A stretch of 64,000 nt of DNA from Pararoseomonas baculiformis (GCF_017813395.1 NZ_JAGIZB010000010.1:1-64000), one strand, 5' to 3'. Counted from the first letter of the stretch, positions 47,770 through 57,484 are shown. Notes: generated from the sequence alone by a model not told the origin. Made by a program: numbers and translations.

Positions 47770-48386
47770 GCATCATCCTCCAGGGGAAGCCGAAGCGCCG
47801 CCAGCGCTTCCCGGATGGCGGCACGGCGGCGGGACAGATCGAGATCGAGGCCGCCATTCCGCCAGACGATGCGCGCATCGCCTTCCGGCAACCCCGCATC
47901 CGCCTCGATCGGAAGCCCGAATGCGCCGAAGCGGGCCTGGGCATGCGCGAGCAGGGCAGGCGGCACGCGCAGCGTGGCGCCGGCGGGCGCGTCCTCAACC
48001 GGGCCGAGGCCGCGCATCAAAGTCTCCAGCAGGGCCGGTGCCTCCCGCGCGGCGGCTCCGGGCAGGGCGGCATCCACCATGCCCACCAGCAGCTCGGCCA
48101 GGGCGCGCGCGTTCCGGGCCGCCACGTCGCGCGCCACGGCGGCCGCGCCATCGAACTGGGTGAGCGCGATGCGGAGTGCCTCCTCCGCCAGCGCATCGCG
48201 GGATGCCTGCTCGGCGGCACGGCCGCGCGCCTCGCCCTCGCGCAGCCCCGCCGCATGGCCCTCCCGCCGAGCGGCCTCAAGCATGTCCTCCAGGCCAGGC
48301 GAGGCCGGCGGCTCGGGCGGAGGCGCGACCGGTGCATCGAGATCGGGAAGGGCGAGGCCACGAAGGCCGCTGAGGAGGAGGGACAT
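47766..48386 (-). CDS. fliH: Flagellar assembly protein FliH
   Basis: 206 residues. Pro-rich start, then a coiled-coil-like stretch with Gly-spaced helix (MLEAARREGHAAGLREGEARGRAAEQA) and a C-terminal globular part. FliH binds the export ATPase FliI and FliN. The assignment rests on this helix pattern and on its place between fliG and fliN. Overlaps fliG by one base. fliI is not in the window. Confidence 0.82.
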   Translation of the reverse strand: MSLLLSGLRGLALPDLDAPVAPPPEPPASPGLEDMLEAARREGHAAGLREGEARGRAAEQASRDALAEEALRIALTQFDGAAAVARDVAARNARALAELLVGMVDAALPGAAAREAPALLETLMRGLGPVEDAPAGATLRVPPALLAHAQARFGAFGLPIEADAGLPEGDARIVWRNGGLDLDLSRRRAAIREALAALRLPLEDDA

Positions 48387-49381
48387 CAGGCGATCATCGG
48401 CTCCTGGCCGTCCTCCAGCTGGATCTGGCCGGAGGCGGCGAGGTCCTTGGCCATCGCCACCATCATCGCCTGCGCCTCATCCACGTCGCGCAGCCGCACG
48501 GCGCCGAGCGCCGCGATATCGTCCTTCAGCATCTTCGCCGCGCGTTCGGACAAGTTGCGGAAGAACAGGTCCTTCAGCGTGTCGCTCGCACCCTTCAGGG
48601 CGAGCGCGAGCTTATCCTTGTCCACGCTGCGCAGCAGGAGCTGCACGCCCGGGCCATCCAGCCGGCCGAGATCGTCGAAGGTGAACATCAGCGCGCGGAT
48701 GCGCTCCGCGCTCTCATGGTTGCGCTCCTCCAGCGCGGCCATGATGCGCCCCTCGGCCGCGCGGTCCAGGTTGTTGAAGATCTCGGCCATCACCTCATGG
48801 CTGTCCTGGCGGCTGGCGCGGGCCAGGTTGCTCATGAACTCCATCTTCAGCGTGCGCTCCACGCCTTCCAGCGCCTCCTTCTGCACCGTCTCCATGCGCA
48901 GCATCCGCATCACCACTTCCATGGCGAAGCCTTCCGGCAGGAGGGCGAGCACGCGCGCCGCATGGTCCGGCCGCACCTTGGAGAGCACGACCGCCACGGT
49001 CTGCGGGTATTCGTTCTTCAGGTAGTTCGCGAGCACGGCCTCCGAAACATTGCCGAGCTTGTCCCACATGGTGCGCCCGGCCGGGCCGCGGATCTCCTCC
49101 ATGATCTGCGCCACGCGATCGGGCGGAAGCGTCTTCAGCAGCATCCGCTCCGTCGTCTCGTAGGAGCCGATGAGCTTGCCCGTGGCGCCGAGGCTGTCGG
49201 AGAACTCCTTGCACAGGTCCTCGACCACGGATGCATCGACCGCCCCCAGCGTGGCCATCGCCGCCGAGACATCCTTGATCTCGTCCTCATGCAGGCGGGA
49301 GAAGAGGCGTTCCGAATGGGCGTCGCCCAGGGTGAGGATGAGGATCGCCGCCTTCTGCGGCCCGGTCAGCTTCATGCTCAA
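48386..49381 (-). CDS. fliG: Flagellar motor switch protein FliG
   Basis: 331 residues with the three FliG domains: N-terminal FliF-binding ([18 protein letters not shown]), middle domain ([41 protein letters not shown]) with the EHPQ-like motif as EYPQ, and the torque-generating C-terminal domain ([31 protein letters not shown]). The overlap with fliF is 4 bp. Confidence 0.96.
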   Translation of the reverse strand: MSMKLTGPQKAAILILTLGDAHSERLFSRLHEDEIKDVSAAMATLGAVDASVVEDLCKEFSDSLGATGKLIGSYETTERMLLKTLPPDRVAQIMEEIRGPAGRTMWDKLGNVSEAVLANYLKNEYPQTVAVVLSKVRPDHAARVLALLPEGFAMEVVMRMLRMETVQKEALEGVERTLKMEFMSNLARASRQDSHEVMAEIFNNLDRAAEGRIMAALEERNHESAERIRALMFTFDDLGRLDGPGVQLLLRSVDKDKLALALKGASDTLKDLFFRNLSERAAKMLKDDIAALGAVRLRDVDEAQAMMVAMAKDLAASGQIQLEDGQEPMIA

Positions 49382-51030
49382 TCCTCCTCCGGCGCCAGCC
49401 AGCGGCGGATCACGGCCAGGCCCTCATCCGGATGCGCGTCCATCAACGCGTTCACCTTCGCCACGGAGGAGGCGCGGAGCTGGCCCTGCACATTGTCCAG
49501 GCTCACCATCTCATCGGCGCCAGCCCCGCCCTCCGGGCCGGGCAGGGCGGCGATACCGGCAACACCGGCGGTACCGGCCAGCGCGGCCGTGGTGCCGGCC
49601 GCGCCGCCGGGCAACGCCGTGGCCGCGCTGCCGCCGCCGGCCAGCGCGGGCTGCGGAACCAGCACCGCTGTCAGCCGGCTCGCCATGGGACGCATCACCA
49701 GCAGGATGGCGATCAGCGCCACCAGCGCGTAGATCGCGGATTCCGCCAGGCGGGCCAGTGTGGCCGGGCCGACGCCCAGCCCCAGCAGGCCGGCATCGGC
49801 CGGGTTGTCCCCGCCTTCGGGCTGGGCGAAGCGCATGGAAACCACCTCCACCCGGTCCCCGCGCCGCTCGTCGAAGCCGATGGCGCTGCGGACGAGGGTG
49901 GCGATACGGGCCAGCTCCTCCGCGCTGCGCTCGCGGAAGGCGGGCGGCGTGCCTTCCCAGACCCCATCCACAAGAACAGCGACCGAGAGCCGGCGCAGCA
50001 CGGGATGTTCGCGCAACGTGCTCCGCACGGTCTTGCCGATCTCGTAATTCGTCGTCTCCTCCGACTTGCTCTCCTGCGAGGCGGCGCCGCCCGGCGGCTC
50101 GGCGCCCGGAAGCTGGTTGGCCACCGAGACATTCCCGCCTTCCGCCCCGCGCGACTGCTCCTGGCTGCTCTGCACGCTGCGCGGTACCTGGTTCTCGGCG
50201 TCGAAGCGCTCCTCGGTGGTCTGCACGCGGTCGAAATCCATCTCCACCGCCGCCTCGGCCCGCACGCGGCCTGCGCCCAGGCTGCGCTCCAGCATCTCCT
50301 CCACGGCTCGGGCAATCCGCAGGGCCTCCGCGCGGCGCAACTCCTCCTGCGTCGCGGCCGCGGCAGGGCCGGAAAGCGCCTGGCCGCCGCGCGCCAGCAA
50401 CTCGCCCCGGCTGTCCACGATCGAGATGCTGCGCGCCTGCAGCCCCGGCACGGCGGTGGCGACGAGATGCAGGACGGCCTGCACGCCCTCCCGGTCCAGC
50501 CGCTGCACGCCCTGCATGGTCAGCACCACGCTCGCCTGCGCCTCGGCGGGCTGGCGCGAAAACGCCTCCCGCCGCGGCAGCACGAGATGAACGCGCGCCG
50601 CCCGCACCCCGGCGAGGCCGCGGATGGTGCGGGAGAGCTCGCCCTCCATCGCGCGCAGCCGGTTCACGTCCTGCTGGAAGGGGGTGGTGGTCAGGCTCTC
50701 GCCGCGGTCGAAGATCTCCCAGCCGACATGACCTCCGGCGGGCAGCCCCTCGCGCGCCAGGGAGAGGCGGAGCCGTGGCACCAGCTCCTCGGGCACGAGC
50801 ACGGTTCCGCCATTCGTTCCGAGGCGATAGGCGACCTTCTGCCGCTCCAGCGAGGCCACCACGGCCCCGGCATCGCGCGGGTCCAGCTCGGAATAGAGCA
50901 CGGCCATGCCGGGCTGCCCCGCCCGCATGCCGAACCAGGCAAGCAGCCCGAGCACGGCGAGCGCGGTGGCGGCCATGGCACCGAGCCGGGCAGGGCCGAA
51001 GGCGCGGAGCTGGGCCAGGAAGGCGCCCAT
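49378..51030 (-). CDS. fliF: Flagellar MS-ring protein FliF
   Basis: 550 residues. First TM helix about 18-35, YscJ-like domain ([29 protein letters not shown]..), [16 protein letters not shown] and [19 protein letters not shown], a long periplasmic region, second TM helix (about 440-465) and a C-terminal FliG-binding tail ([26 protein letters not shown]). First gene of fliF-fliG-fliH-fliN-flbD-flhA. Confidence 0.97.
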   Translation of the reverse strand: MGAFLAQLRAFGPARLGAMAATALAVLGLLAWFGMRAGQPGMAVLYSELDPRDAGAVVASLERQKVAYRLGTNGGTVLVPEELVPRLRLSLAREGLPAGGHVGWEIFDRGESLTTTPFQQDVNRLRAMEGELSRTIRGLAGVRAARVHLVLPRREAFSRQPAEAQASVVLTMQGVQRLDREGVQAVLHLVATAVPGLQARSISIVDSRGELLARGGQALSGPAAAATQEELRRAEALRIARAVEEMLERSLGAGRVRAEAAVEMDFDRVQTTEERFDAENQVPRSVQSSQEQSRGAEGGNVSVANQLPGAEPPGGAASQESKSEETTNYEIGKTVRSTLREHPVLRRLSVAVLVDGVWEGTPPAFRERSAEELARIATLVRSAIGFDERRGDRVEVVSMRFAQPEGGDNPADAGLLGLGVGPATLARLAESAIYALVALIAILLVMRPMASRLTAVLVPQPALAGGGSAATALPGGAAGTTAALAGTAGVAGIAALPGPEGGAGADEMVSLDNVQGQLRASSVAKVNALMDAHPDEGLAVIRRWLAPEED

Positions 51031-51116
51031 CTAGCGGCCGCTTCCCGCCGGCCGCGCGGTCACGCCCGGCCAGGTTGTTCCCTGCCGCATGGCGCCCTTT
51101 TCCATGAAGCGCTCTG

Positions 51117-51131
51117 GCATCGTGCCTTCCC
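51117..51131 (-). promoter_or_regulatory. Weak sigma-54-like element upstream of fliF
   Basis: On the minus strand GGGAAGGCACGATGC keeps GG-N10-GC but only part of the remaining consensus. Listed with low confidence. In Caulobacter fliF is not sigma-54 dependent. Confidence 0.25.
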
Positions 51132-51152
51132 CTCAGGCCGGCCTCCTGCCGG

Positions 51153-51171
51153 CCCGGCAATCCTTGCCGGG
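51153..51171. promoter_or_regulatory. Palindrome upstream of fliF, candidate FlbD-binding site
   Basis: CCCGGCAA-TCC-TTGCCGGG, an 8-bp perfect inverted repeat with a 3-base centre, lies between flgD and fliF, centre 132 bp upstream of the fliF ATG. Its core CGGCAATCCTTGCCG differs by one base from the palindrome between fliK and flgE. It resembles the ftr elements bound by FlbD in Caulobacter. It could also form a small hairpin at the flgD end. Confidence 0.6.
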
Positions 51172-51176
51172 AGGGG

Positions 51177-51191
51177 TTAAGGGCGCGTTAC
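51177..51191. promoter_or_regulatory. Candidate CtrA-like box upstream of fliF
   Basis: TTAA-N7-TTAC read on the plus strand (one mismatch to TTAA-N7-TTAA), 6 bp from the palindrome and just after the flgD stop. Confidence 0.4.
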
Positions 51192-51201
51192 CCGCCCCGG
51201 C

Positions 51202-51867
51202 TCAGCTGCCCGCGGTGACGGAGCGCACCTTGTCGAAGCCGTAGCTCGCGGCTCCCATGCGCAGGCGCAGCGCGCCATCCACGCGCTCCGCCGCCGTCGC
51301 CGTGCCCACCACGCTGAAGCTGGCCGGCACCGCGTCCCCATCCGCTCCCGCCCCGGTGACGGCAATGCGGTAGGCGCCGTCGGGCAGTTGCTTCCCGGTG
51401 GAGTCGCGCCCGTTCCAGACCCAGTCCTTGCTCTCCGTGCCCAGCGTGACCTGCGCCTCGCGCAGCATCTTTCCATTGCTGTCCAGGATGGCCACGCGTG
51501 CCACCCGGGCCGTGCCTGCAGCCGGCAGGCGGACCGTCGCACTGCCGTTCTGCAGGGGCAGGACATCACCCTCCACCTCCACGCGCCGCCCCAGCATGGG
51601 GGAGGCGGCCGTGAGCTGGGCGGTCTGCTGCAGCGAGACCATCTGCCCCAGATTGGCGTTCATCGCGATCTGCTGCTCGACGGAGGCGAACTGCACGAGC
51701 TGCGCGGTCATCTGGTTCGTATCCAGCGGATCGGTGGGCGACTGGTTCTTCAGCTGCGTCGTTAGCAAGGTGAGGAAGGTGTCGAAATTCCCCACGAGCC
51801 GCGCGCGGGCGCCGCCCGTGGCGGTTTCGCTGCCCGCGGTGGCGCTGCTGGTACCGGCAATGGCCAT
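51202..51867 (-). CDS. flgD: Flagellar hook-cap protein FlgD
   Basis: 221 residues. N-terminal part with the FlgD signature (FDTFLTLLTTQLKNQSPTDPLDTNQMTAQLVQFASVEQQI), then FlgD-Ig-like domain (WVWNGRDSTGKQLPDGAYRI). It caps the growing hook and guides FlgE. It follows fliK by 12 bp. Confidence 0.96.
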   Translation of the reverse strand: MAIAGTSSATAGSETATGGARARLVGNFDTFLTLLTTQLKNQSPTDPLDTNQMTAQLVQFASVEQQIAMNANLGQMVSLQQTAQLTAASPMLGRRVEVEGDVLPLQNGSATVRLPAAGTARVARVAILDSNGKMLREAQVTLGTESKDWVWNGRDSTGKQLPDGAYRIAVTGAGADGDAVPASFSVVGTATAAERVDGALRLRMGAASYGFDKVRSVTAGS

Positions 51868-51879
51868 GGCTGGGTTCCC

Positions 51880-53304
51880 TCAGATCGCGATGTCGAGAAG
51901 GCCGAGAAGGGCGTGGCGGCGGGCCGGCGCTTCCCCACCGGCGGAAGCGGGGCCTCGCCAAGCGCCCTGGCCACCGCCGCGCGGGCGTTCGCCCTGGTCG
52001 CCCATGGCCCCGCCGGCAGAGCCCCCGGCATCGCCACCGAGCAGGGAGAAGCTGAGGCTGCGCCCGCCCTCGCCGCCGATCCCGGCGCCTCCCAGGGCGC
52101 GGTCCAGCGTCGCGCCGTCGCGCGCCAGAAGGGCGAGGGTTTCCGGGCGCTCGGCCGCCACCTGGACATGCGCGGCGTCGCCCAGGCGCTCCACGACCAC
52201 CTCCACCCGGCCCAGCTCCACCGGATCCAGGCTGATCGAGATCCTCCCCTCCGCGCCGCCACCGAGCGCGAGGGCGATGGCGACAGGCGCCACCTGCTCC
52301 GCCGGGATGGCCCGCGGCGCAGGGCGGGCAGGGGCGGGCGGTGCTGCCGGATGAGGGAGCAGGGCCCGAATGCCATCCGCTGCCGGACTGGGCTGAAAGG
52401 ATCCGGAGAGGAGCGATTCCGCACCGGGCATGGCTACTCCGCCGGGACCGGTGCTCTCCAGCCTGTCCTGCGGAAGGTCCGGCTTGTGGCTGGGGGCGAG
52501 CGAGGCGAGGAGCCGCTTGCCGCCGGGAGGTTCCGGCGAGGCCTGGGCATCGGGCGTGGGGAATGGGGCAGACGGCGAGGCGGCCGGCGCGGTCCGGGCC
52601 GGCGCACGGGCTTCCCGTGCCGCCGGCGCCGCCCCGGCCTGCCTCCCCGTGACGGGGGATGGCGGCTCCTGGACCAGCTCCCCGGCTTCCGCCGATCCCG
52701 CCGCGGCTTGCTGCACTGGCGCGGCGGCGGGAGGCGACGCGAGCGGAAGGCCCGCAGGTGATGCGCCGGCTTCGCGGCTCGCATCCGGCGGCGCCTGGAT
52801 ACCCACTGCCAGCTCGGGCGGAGGCAGAAGGGAGGGGGCCGCGCCTGCCAGGATGGAGGCGGGTGGCGCGGCCATATCGGCGGGGGTGGGCATCGGAGTT
52901 GGCTCTTTCCCGGCGAGGGGCTCCGAATCCCCCCTGCCTTCCTCCGCTTCCGCATCCGGCGCGGCGGCGATGGAGGCCGGCGCCGGTGCCGGCTGCTGCG
53001 TGGCCGGTGCGGGGATAGGGGCCGTCGCGAGGGGCGCGGCACCGGGGAGGCTGGCCTCCTCGAACATTCCGGGCATGGCGGGGATCGCGGGCCGGGGCGA
53101 GGGCGGCACGGGGCCCGCTGCGGGCCGCGCCGGCGGGGCGGCGCCCGGCATGGCGGCCTCCAACGCGCCGGCCTCCACCAGGGCGAGGTCTGCGGGCAGG
53201 ATGCCCGTCGCCGCATCCATGGCCATGGCGAAGGCGCCGGGCGGGACCGTCGCGGCGGCACCGCGCGGCGACAGGGTGATCGGCGGCATCCCCAGCGGGT
53301 CCAT
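51880..53304 (-). CDS. fliK: Flagellar hook-length control protein FliK
   Basis: 474 residues. The N-terminal three quarters are low-complexity Pro/Ala-rich, as in other FliK rulers, and the C-terminal Flg_hook domain holds ISISLDPVELGRVEVVVERLGDAAHVQVAAERPETLALLARDGATLDRAL. The frame opens further upstream, but the ATG at 53304 has GGAG 7 bases before it and lies just downstream of a sigma-54 promoter, which decides the start. Codes for the secreted molecular ruler of the hook. Confidence 0.88.
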   Translation of the reverse strand: MDPLGMPPITLSPRGAAATVPPGAFAMAMDAATGILPADLALVEAGALEAAMPGAAPPARPAAGPVPPSPRPAIPAMPGMFEEASLPGAAPLATAPIPAPATQQPAPAPASIAAAPDAEAEEGRGDSEPLAGKEPTPMPTPADMAAPPASILAGAAPSLLPPPELAVGIQAPPDASREAGASPAGLPLASPPAAAPVQQAAAGSAEAGELVQEPPSPVTGRQAGAAPAAREARAPARTAPAASPSAPFPTPDAQASPEPPGGKRLLASLAPSHKPDLPQDRLESTGPGGVAMPGAESLLSGSFQPSPAADGIRALLPHPAAPPAPARPAPRAIPAEQVAPVAIALALGGGAEGRISISLDPVELGRVEVVVERLGDAAHVQVAAERPETLALLARDGATLDRALGGAGIGGEGGRSLSFSLLGGDAGGSAGGAMGDQGERPRGGGQGAWRGPASAGGEAPARRHALLGLLDIAI

Positions 53305-53353
53305 GCTCTGCTCCGGCTGCTTGCCCGTGCTGCCACGGGGCGGGCGCCGCCGC

Positions 53354-53368
53354 GCAAGCGCCCTGCCA
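53354..53368 (-). promoter_or_regulatory. Sigma-54 promoter of fliK-flgD
   Basis: On the minus strand TGGCAGG-GCGC-TTGC fits the TGGCAYG-N4-TTGC consensus with one change. Transcription would start near 53342, about 38 nt before the fliK ATG. Confidence 0.8.
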
Positions 53369-53407
53369 GCCCGGGCCGGGCCAGGGGCGGCATCCATCGC
53401 CGACAGG

Positions 53408-53424
53408 GCGGCAAGCCTTGCCGC
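53408..53424. promoter_or_regulatory. Palindrome between fliK and flgE, candidate FlbD-binding site
   Basis: GCGGCAA-GCC-TTGCCGC, a perfect 7-bp inverted repeat. Its centre (53416) is exactly 48 bp from the first base of both sigma-54 promoters on either side. The core CGGCAA-N3-TTGCCG is shared with the site upstream of fliF. Confidence 0.7.
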
Positions 53425-53463
53425 ATCCCGGCACCCCAGGCCCCCCGGCGCTGGCGGCGGTGC

Positions 53464-53478
53464 TGGCATGGGGGTTGC
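53464..53478 (+). promoter_or_regulatory. Sigma-54 promoter of flgE
   Basis: TGGCATG-GGGG-TTGC, a full match to the -24/-12 consensus. The start site would be near 53490, about 26 nt before the flgE ATG. Confidence 0.85.
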
Positions 53479-53515
53479 GCCCGGACCGGGGCACCAACCC
53501 GCAACGGAGCCCGGC

Positions 53516-54814
53516 ATGTCGCTCTACGCCTCGATGAACACGGCCATCAGCGGCCTGGCCGCGCAGTCCCGCGCACTCGGGCATGTGGCGGACAATGTGG
53601 CGAACAGCCAGACCACCGGCTTCAAGCGCACGGACACCAACTTCGTGTCCTATGTCACGCGTTCCACCCTGCACGTGAACCAGCCCGGATCGGTGGCGGC
53701 GCGGCCGGACTACACCAACACCGTGCAGGGCACGGTGCAGCAATCCGACAACCCGCTGGCCATGGCGATCGCGGGGCAGGGCATGTTCGCCGTGGCCATG
53801 CCGCGCGGCGCGGAGAACGGGCTGCCGACCTTCGACGCGCGCACCTATTACACGCGCGCCGGCGACTTCAAGATGAACACGGATGGCTATCTGGTGAACG
53901 GCCAGGGCTATTACCTGCAGGGATGGGGCGCGGATTCCGAAGGCAATCCGGACCGTTCCACCATCAAGCCGCTGCGCGTGGATCAGTCGGTCTACAACCC
54001 CGTCGCGACAGGCAATGTGAACCTCTCTGCCAATCTGCCCGCGGATTCCACCACCGTGCCCGTGACGGCGCAGATCCAGATCTATGACAGCCTGGGCCGG
54101 CTGCACGCGGTGGACATGACCTGGACCAACACGGGCACCAACCAGTGGCAGCTGTCCATGGACATTCCGGACGACACATCCGGCGTTACCACCCGTACCA
54201 TCGAGGTGAATTTCGGCACGGCGGCCAGCCCCGCCACCCCGGCGGGAACGATCGGGTCCTTCGGCACCGCCGCGGGCCTCACGGGCAGCGCGGCCGTATC
54301 CGGCGATCCGGCCGTGGTCAGCTTCGCCGCTGATTTCGGCCAGGGCGCCCAGACCATCCAGCTCAACCTGGGCAGCTTCAACGTGGCATCGGGCATGACG
54401 CAGTATTCGGGGCAGGAATACACGCTGCGCGACATCTCGCAGGATGGCGTGCCGCTGGGCAGCTTCTCCACCGTGTCCCTGAACGACAATGGCGACCTGA
54501 CCGTGAACTACGACAACGGCCAGTCCCGCGTGATCGGGCGCGTGCCGATCGTCACCTTTTCCGATCCGGACAAGCTGCAGAAGGCCGATGGCCAGGCCTA
54601 TCTGCGCACGCAGGAGAGCGGGGAGGCGCGGGTGAACGACCCCTCGTCGAATGGCAGCGGCAAGATCGTCAGCTCCTCGCTCGAAAGCTCCAACGTCGAT
54701 ATCGCCTCGGAATTCTCCAAGCTCATCCTCGCCCAGCGCGCCTATTCGGCGAACACGAAGATCGTGACCGCGGCCGATGAGCTGCTGCAGGACACGCTGA
54801 ACATGCGCCGGTGA
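53516..54814 (+). CDS. flgE: Flagellar hook protein FlgE
   Basis: 432 residues: N-terminal rod/hook domain (MSLYASMNTAISGLAAQSRALGHVADNVANSQTTGFKR), middle hook domains (VTAQIQIYDSLGRLHAVDMTW) and the C-terminal FlgBB motif (ESSNVDIASEFSKLILAQRAYSANTKIVTAADELLQDTLNM). ACGGAG lies before the ATG. Under the sigma-54 promoter at 53464. Confidence 0.97.
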   Translation: MSLYASMNTAISGLAAQSRALGHVADNVANSQTTGFKRTDTNFVSYVTRSTLHVNQPGSVAARPDYTNTVQGTVQQSDNPLAMAIAGQGMFAVAMPRGAENGLPTFDARTYYTRAGDFKMNTDGYLVNGQGYYLQGWGADSEGNPDRSTIKPLRVDQSVYNPVATGNVNLSANLPADSTTVPVTAQIQIYDSLGRLHAVDMTWTNTGTNQWQLSMDIPDDTSGVTTRTIEVNFGTAASPATPAGTIGSFGTAAGLTGSAAVSGDPAVVSFAADFGQGAQTIQLNLGSFNVASGMTQYSGQEYTLRDISQDGVPLGSFSTVSLNDNGDLTVNYDNGQSRVIGRVPIVTFSDPDKLQKADGQAYLRTQESGEARVNDPSSNGSGKIVSSSLESSNVDIASEFSKLILAQRAYSANTKIVTAADELLQDTLNMRR

Positions 54815-54875
54815 TGGCGCGCGGCACCCATCATGATGGCGCGGCGCCTGCCGCCGCGCCGGAGACACGGAGCGG

Positions 54876-56399
54876 ATGAGCCTCGACCTCGCACTCTCCA
54901 TCGCGCGCAGCGGGCTGTCCCATGTCAATCGCCAGCTCGCGCAGTCGGCGGCCAATGTCGCGAACGCGGCCACGCCGGGCTACACGCGCAAGACCGTGGA
55001 AGGAGAGGCCTCCGTCGCCGGCAGGCTCTCCGCCGGGGTGCGCAGCGCCGAGGCGACGCGCGCCGTGGATGCGGCGCTGCTGACGAAGCTGAACGCCGCC
55101 CGCGCCACCGCCGAGGCAGCATCCACCCGCGCCCGCCTGCTGGAAGGCGTGGAGGTGGCGCATGGCGCCACGGGGGAATCCGTGGCCGACCTGACCGGTG
55201 CGCTGGGCGATGCCTTCGTCCTTCTGCGCGGTGATCCCGCGGACGCGTTGCTGCAGGGCGCGGTGCTGGATGCGGCGGAGGCGCTTACCGCGCGCTACAA
55301 AACCGTCTCCGCCGCCATCCAGGAAGCCCGCCAGGGTGCGCAGGACGGGTTGGAGGAGGGTGTCGCCGCGCTGAATCGCGCGCTGCGGCAGGTTTCCGAT
55401 CTCACGGCGCGCATCGTGCCGCTGCGGGCCCAGGGCATGAGCACGGTGGAGCTGGAGGACCAGCGGGACCTCGCCGTTGCCGGCATCGCCGCCATTATGG
55501 AGGTGCGGGCCGTCGGGCATGCCGATGGGAACATGGTGCTGATCGGCGCCGGAGGCCTCGCCCTGCCGTTGCATGCACAGGAAGGGCCTTTCTCCATCGC
55601 CGCAGCGGCGGTCGGCGCCCAGGCCTATCACGGCGGCAGCGGCACCCTGCCGGGGGTGGTGCTGGGCGGCGTGGATGTCACCGCGCAGCTCGGGAACGGT
55701 TCCCTCGCCGCGCTGGCCGCCCTGCGGGACCGGGATCTGCCGCTGGCCCAGGCGGAGCTGGACGTCTCCGCCGCCAACCTGGCCGCGCGCTTCGAGGCGC
55801 AGGGGCTCCGCCTTTTCACCGGGGATTCCGGCGCGGTTCCCGATCCTGCCACGCCCTATGCGACCAGTGGCTGGATCGGCTTCTCCGGTGCGCTGAGGGT
55901 GAACCCGGCCGTGCTGGCCGATTCCACCCTGTTGCGGGATGGCACGCATGCCGTGGTCGGGTTGCCGGGCGGACCCAGCGCCTTCACCCCCAACCCCGCC
56001 GGCGGCCCCGCCGCATTCACCACGCTGATCGATCGCGTGCTGAACCACAGCCTGGGCAACGAGGCCTCGGCGGGAAATCCGCATCCCGCCTTCGCCTTTG
56101 GTGGACTGGGGCCGGATGGAAGCCTTTCCTCCACCCTCCGCAACGCCCGGAGCCTCGGTGAGCATGCTGGCCGGCTTGTCGCCACCCAGGCCGCCGCGCG
56201 CGCGCGGGCGGAGGAGGACGGAAAGGCCGCTGGCGATCTCCTTTCCACGCTCGAGACAGCCTTCTCCGAGCGCTCGGGCGTGGACATGGACACGGAGCTG
56301 GCCAGGATGATGACGCTGCAGACCGCCTATGCCGCGAATGCCCGCCTGATCTCGGTGGTGCAGGGCCTGTACGACACCCTCTTCCAGGCGGTGCGCTGA
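54876..56399 (+). CDS. flgK: Hook-filament junction protein FlgK
   Basis: 507 residues. N-terminal flagellar domain (SLDLALSIARSGLSHVNRQLAQSAANVANAATPGYTRKTV) and C-terminal domain (SGVDMDTELARMMTLQTAYAANARLISVVQGLYDTLF). Its stop overlaps the next start by one base. Confidence 0.95.
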   Translation: MSLDLALSIARSGLSHVNRQLAQSAANVANAATPGYTRKTVEGEASVAGRLSAGVRSAEATRAVDAALLTKLNAARATAEAASTRARLLEGVEVAHGATGESVADLTGALGDAFVLLRGDPADALLQGAVLDAAEALTARYKTVSAAIQEARQGAQDGLEEGVAALNRALRQVSDLTARIVPLRAQGMSTVELEDQRDLAVAGIAAIMEVRAVGHADGNMVLIGAGGLALPLHAQEGPFSIAAAAVGAQAYHGGSGTLPGVVLGGVDVTAQLGNGSLAALAALRDRDLPLAQAELDVSAANLAARFEAQGLRLFTGDSGAVPDPATPYATSGWIGFSGALRVNPAVLADSTLLRDGTHAVVGLPGGPSAFTPNPAGGPAAFTTLIDRVLNHSLGNEASAGNPHPAFAFGGLGPDGSLSSTLRNARSLGEHAGRLVATQAAARARAEEDGKAAGDLLSTLETAFSERSGVDMDTELARMMTLQTAYAANARLISVVQGLYDTLFQAVR

Positions 56400-57475
56400 T
56401 GGCGATCCCGGGCATCGGCTCTGGCGTGCTGGCGCGGCTCGTCGCGCAGTCCGCGAGCCTCCAGGCGCAGATGGACAAACTCTCGGCCCAGACCATCGAT
56501 GGCCGGCGCGGCACCTATTATGGCGATCTCGCCGGCGATGCCCGGCGCTCCATCAGCCTGCGCGCGGAGCTGGACCGGCGGGAGACGCATGCAACCGCCA
56601 TCGGCCGCGCCCTGGGCCGCACCGGCGCCGCACAGGAGGCGCTGGAGCGCCTTTCCTCCATCGCTGAGGAATTCCTGACCCAGGCCGGAAAGGTGAGCAG
56701 CGCGGACAGCACGCGCATCACCGCCCTGGCCGGCAGCGCGCGCCAGGCGATCGGGCAGGTTGCCGCCCTGCTGAATGAGCAGCACACCGGATCCTACCTC
56801 TTCGGGGGCGCCGACACGGCCAACCCCCCCATTCCCGATCCGGGCGGCATCATGGGAACCGCCATGGCCACGGATATCGCCGCCGCCATCGCCTCGCTGG
56901 CGCCCGGCAACAGCGGCGCGGTGCTTTCCGCCACCCTCGCCGCCGCATCCACCACCGCGCCGGGCGCAACGCCCTTTTCCGCCTATTCCACCGATCCGGC
57001 GCGCGGGCTGAACGAGCCCCGCCCGGCCACGCTGACCGGCGATGGGGAAAGCGTGGCCACCGGCCTCTTCGCCAGCCGCAACGCCGCCGCGGACCCCGCC
57101 GGCAGCGAGGCCGGAAGCTGGTCCCGCGACCTGCTGCGCGGCCTGATGACCCTGGCCAGCCTCTCCCCGGACAAGACCGCGGCCGGCGCGGATTTCGACG
57201 CGGTGATGACCAGCGTGAAGAAGGGGCTGAACGCCGCGATGGTCGTGCTGGGCGAGGAGGCCGGCGCGCTTGGCCAGTCGGAGGCAAGGCTGGAGTCGGC
57301 CAGGGGGCGGCATGAGGAGCTGCAGGTGGCCCTGTCCGCGCAGATCGCCGATGTGGAGGAGGTGGACATGGCGGCCGCGCTGACGGCGCTGCAGGAGACT
57401 CAGACGCGCCTCCAGGCCTCCTGGCAGGCGCTCGCCATGCTCTCTGGCCTTTCCATCGCCAGCTTCATGCGCTGA
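56399..57475 (+). CDS. flgL: Hook-filament junction protein FlgL
   Basis: 358 residues, coupled to flgK. Flagellin-like ends: N-terminal helix (GSGVLARLVAQSASLQAQMDKLSAQTIDGRRGTYYGDLAGDARRSISLRAEL), GSYLFGG turn and C-terminal helix (ADVEEVDMAAALTALQETQTRLQASWQALAMLSGLSIASF). No central antigen-like domain recognised. Confidence 0.9.
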   Translation: MAIPGIGSGVLARLVAQSASLQAQMDKLSAQTIDGRRGTYYGDLAGDARRSISLRAELDRRETHATAIGRALGRTGAAQEALERLSSIAEEFLTQAGKVSSADSTRITALAGSARQAIGQVAALLNEQHTGSYLFGGADTANPPIPDPGGIMGTAMATDIAAAIASLAPGNSGAVLSATLAAASTTAPGATPFSAYSTDPARGLNEPRPATLTGDGESVATGLFASRNAAADPAGSEAGSWSRDLLRGLMTLASLSPDKTAAGADFDAVMTSVKKGLNAAMVVLGEEAGALGQSEARLESARGRHEELQVALSAQIADVEEVDMAAALTALQETQTRLQASWQALAMLSGLSIASFMR

Positions 57476-57484
57476 AGGCAGGGA

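Noticed and set aside
51566-54973. 1135-codon minus-strand open frame
   Set aside because: Crosses fliK in another frame and runs antisense to flgE, and would erase two good sigma-54 promoters.
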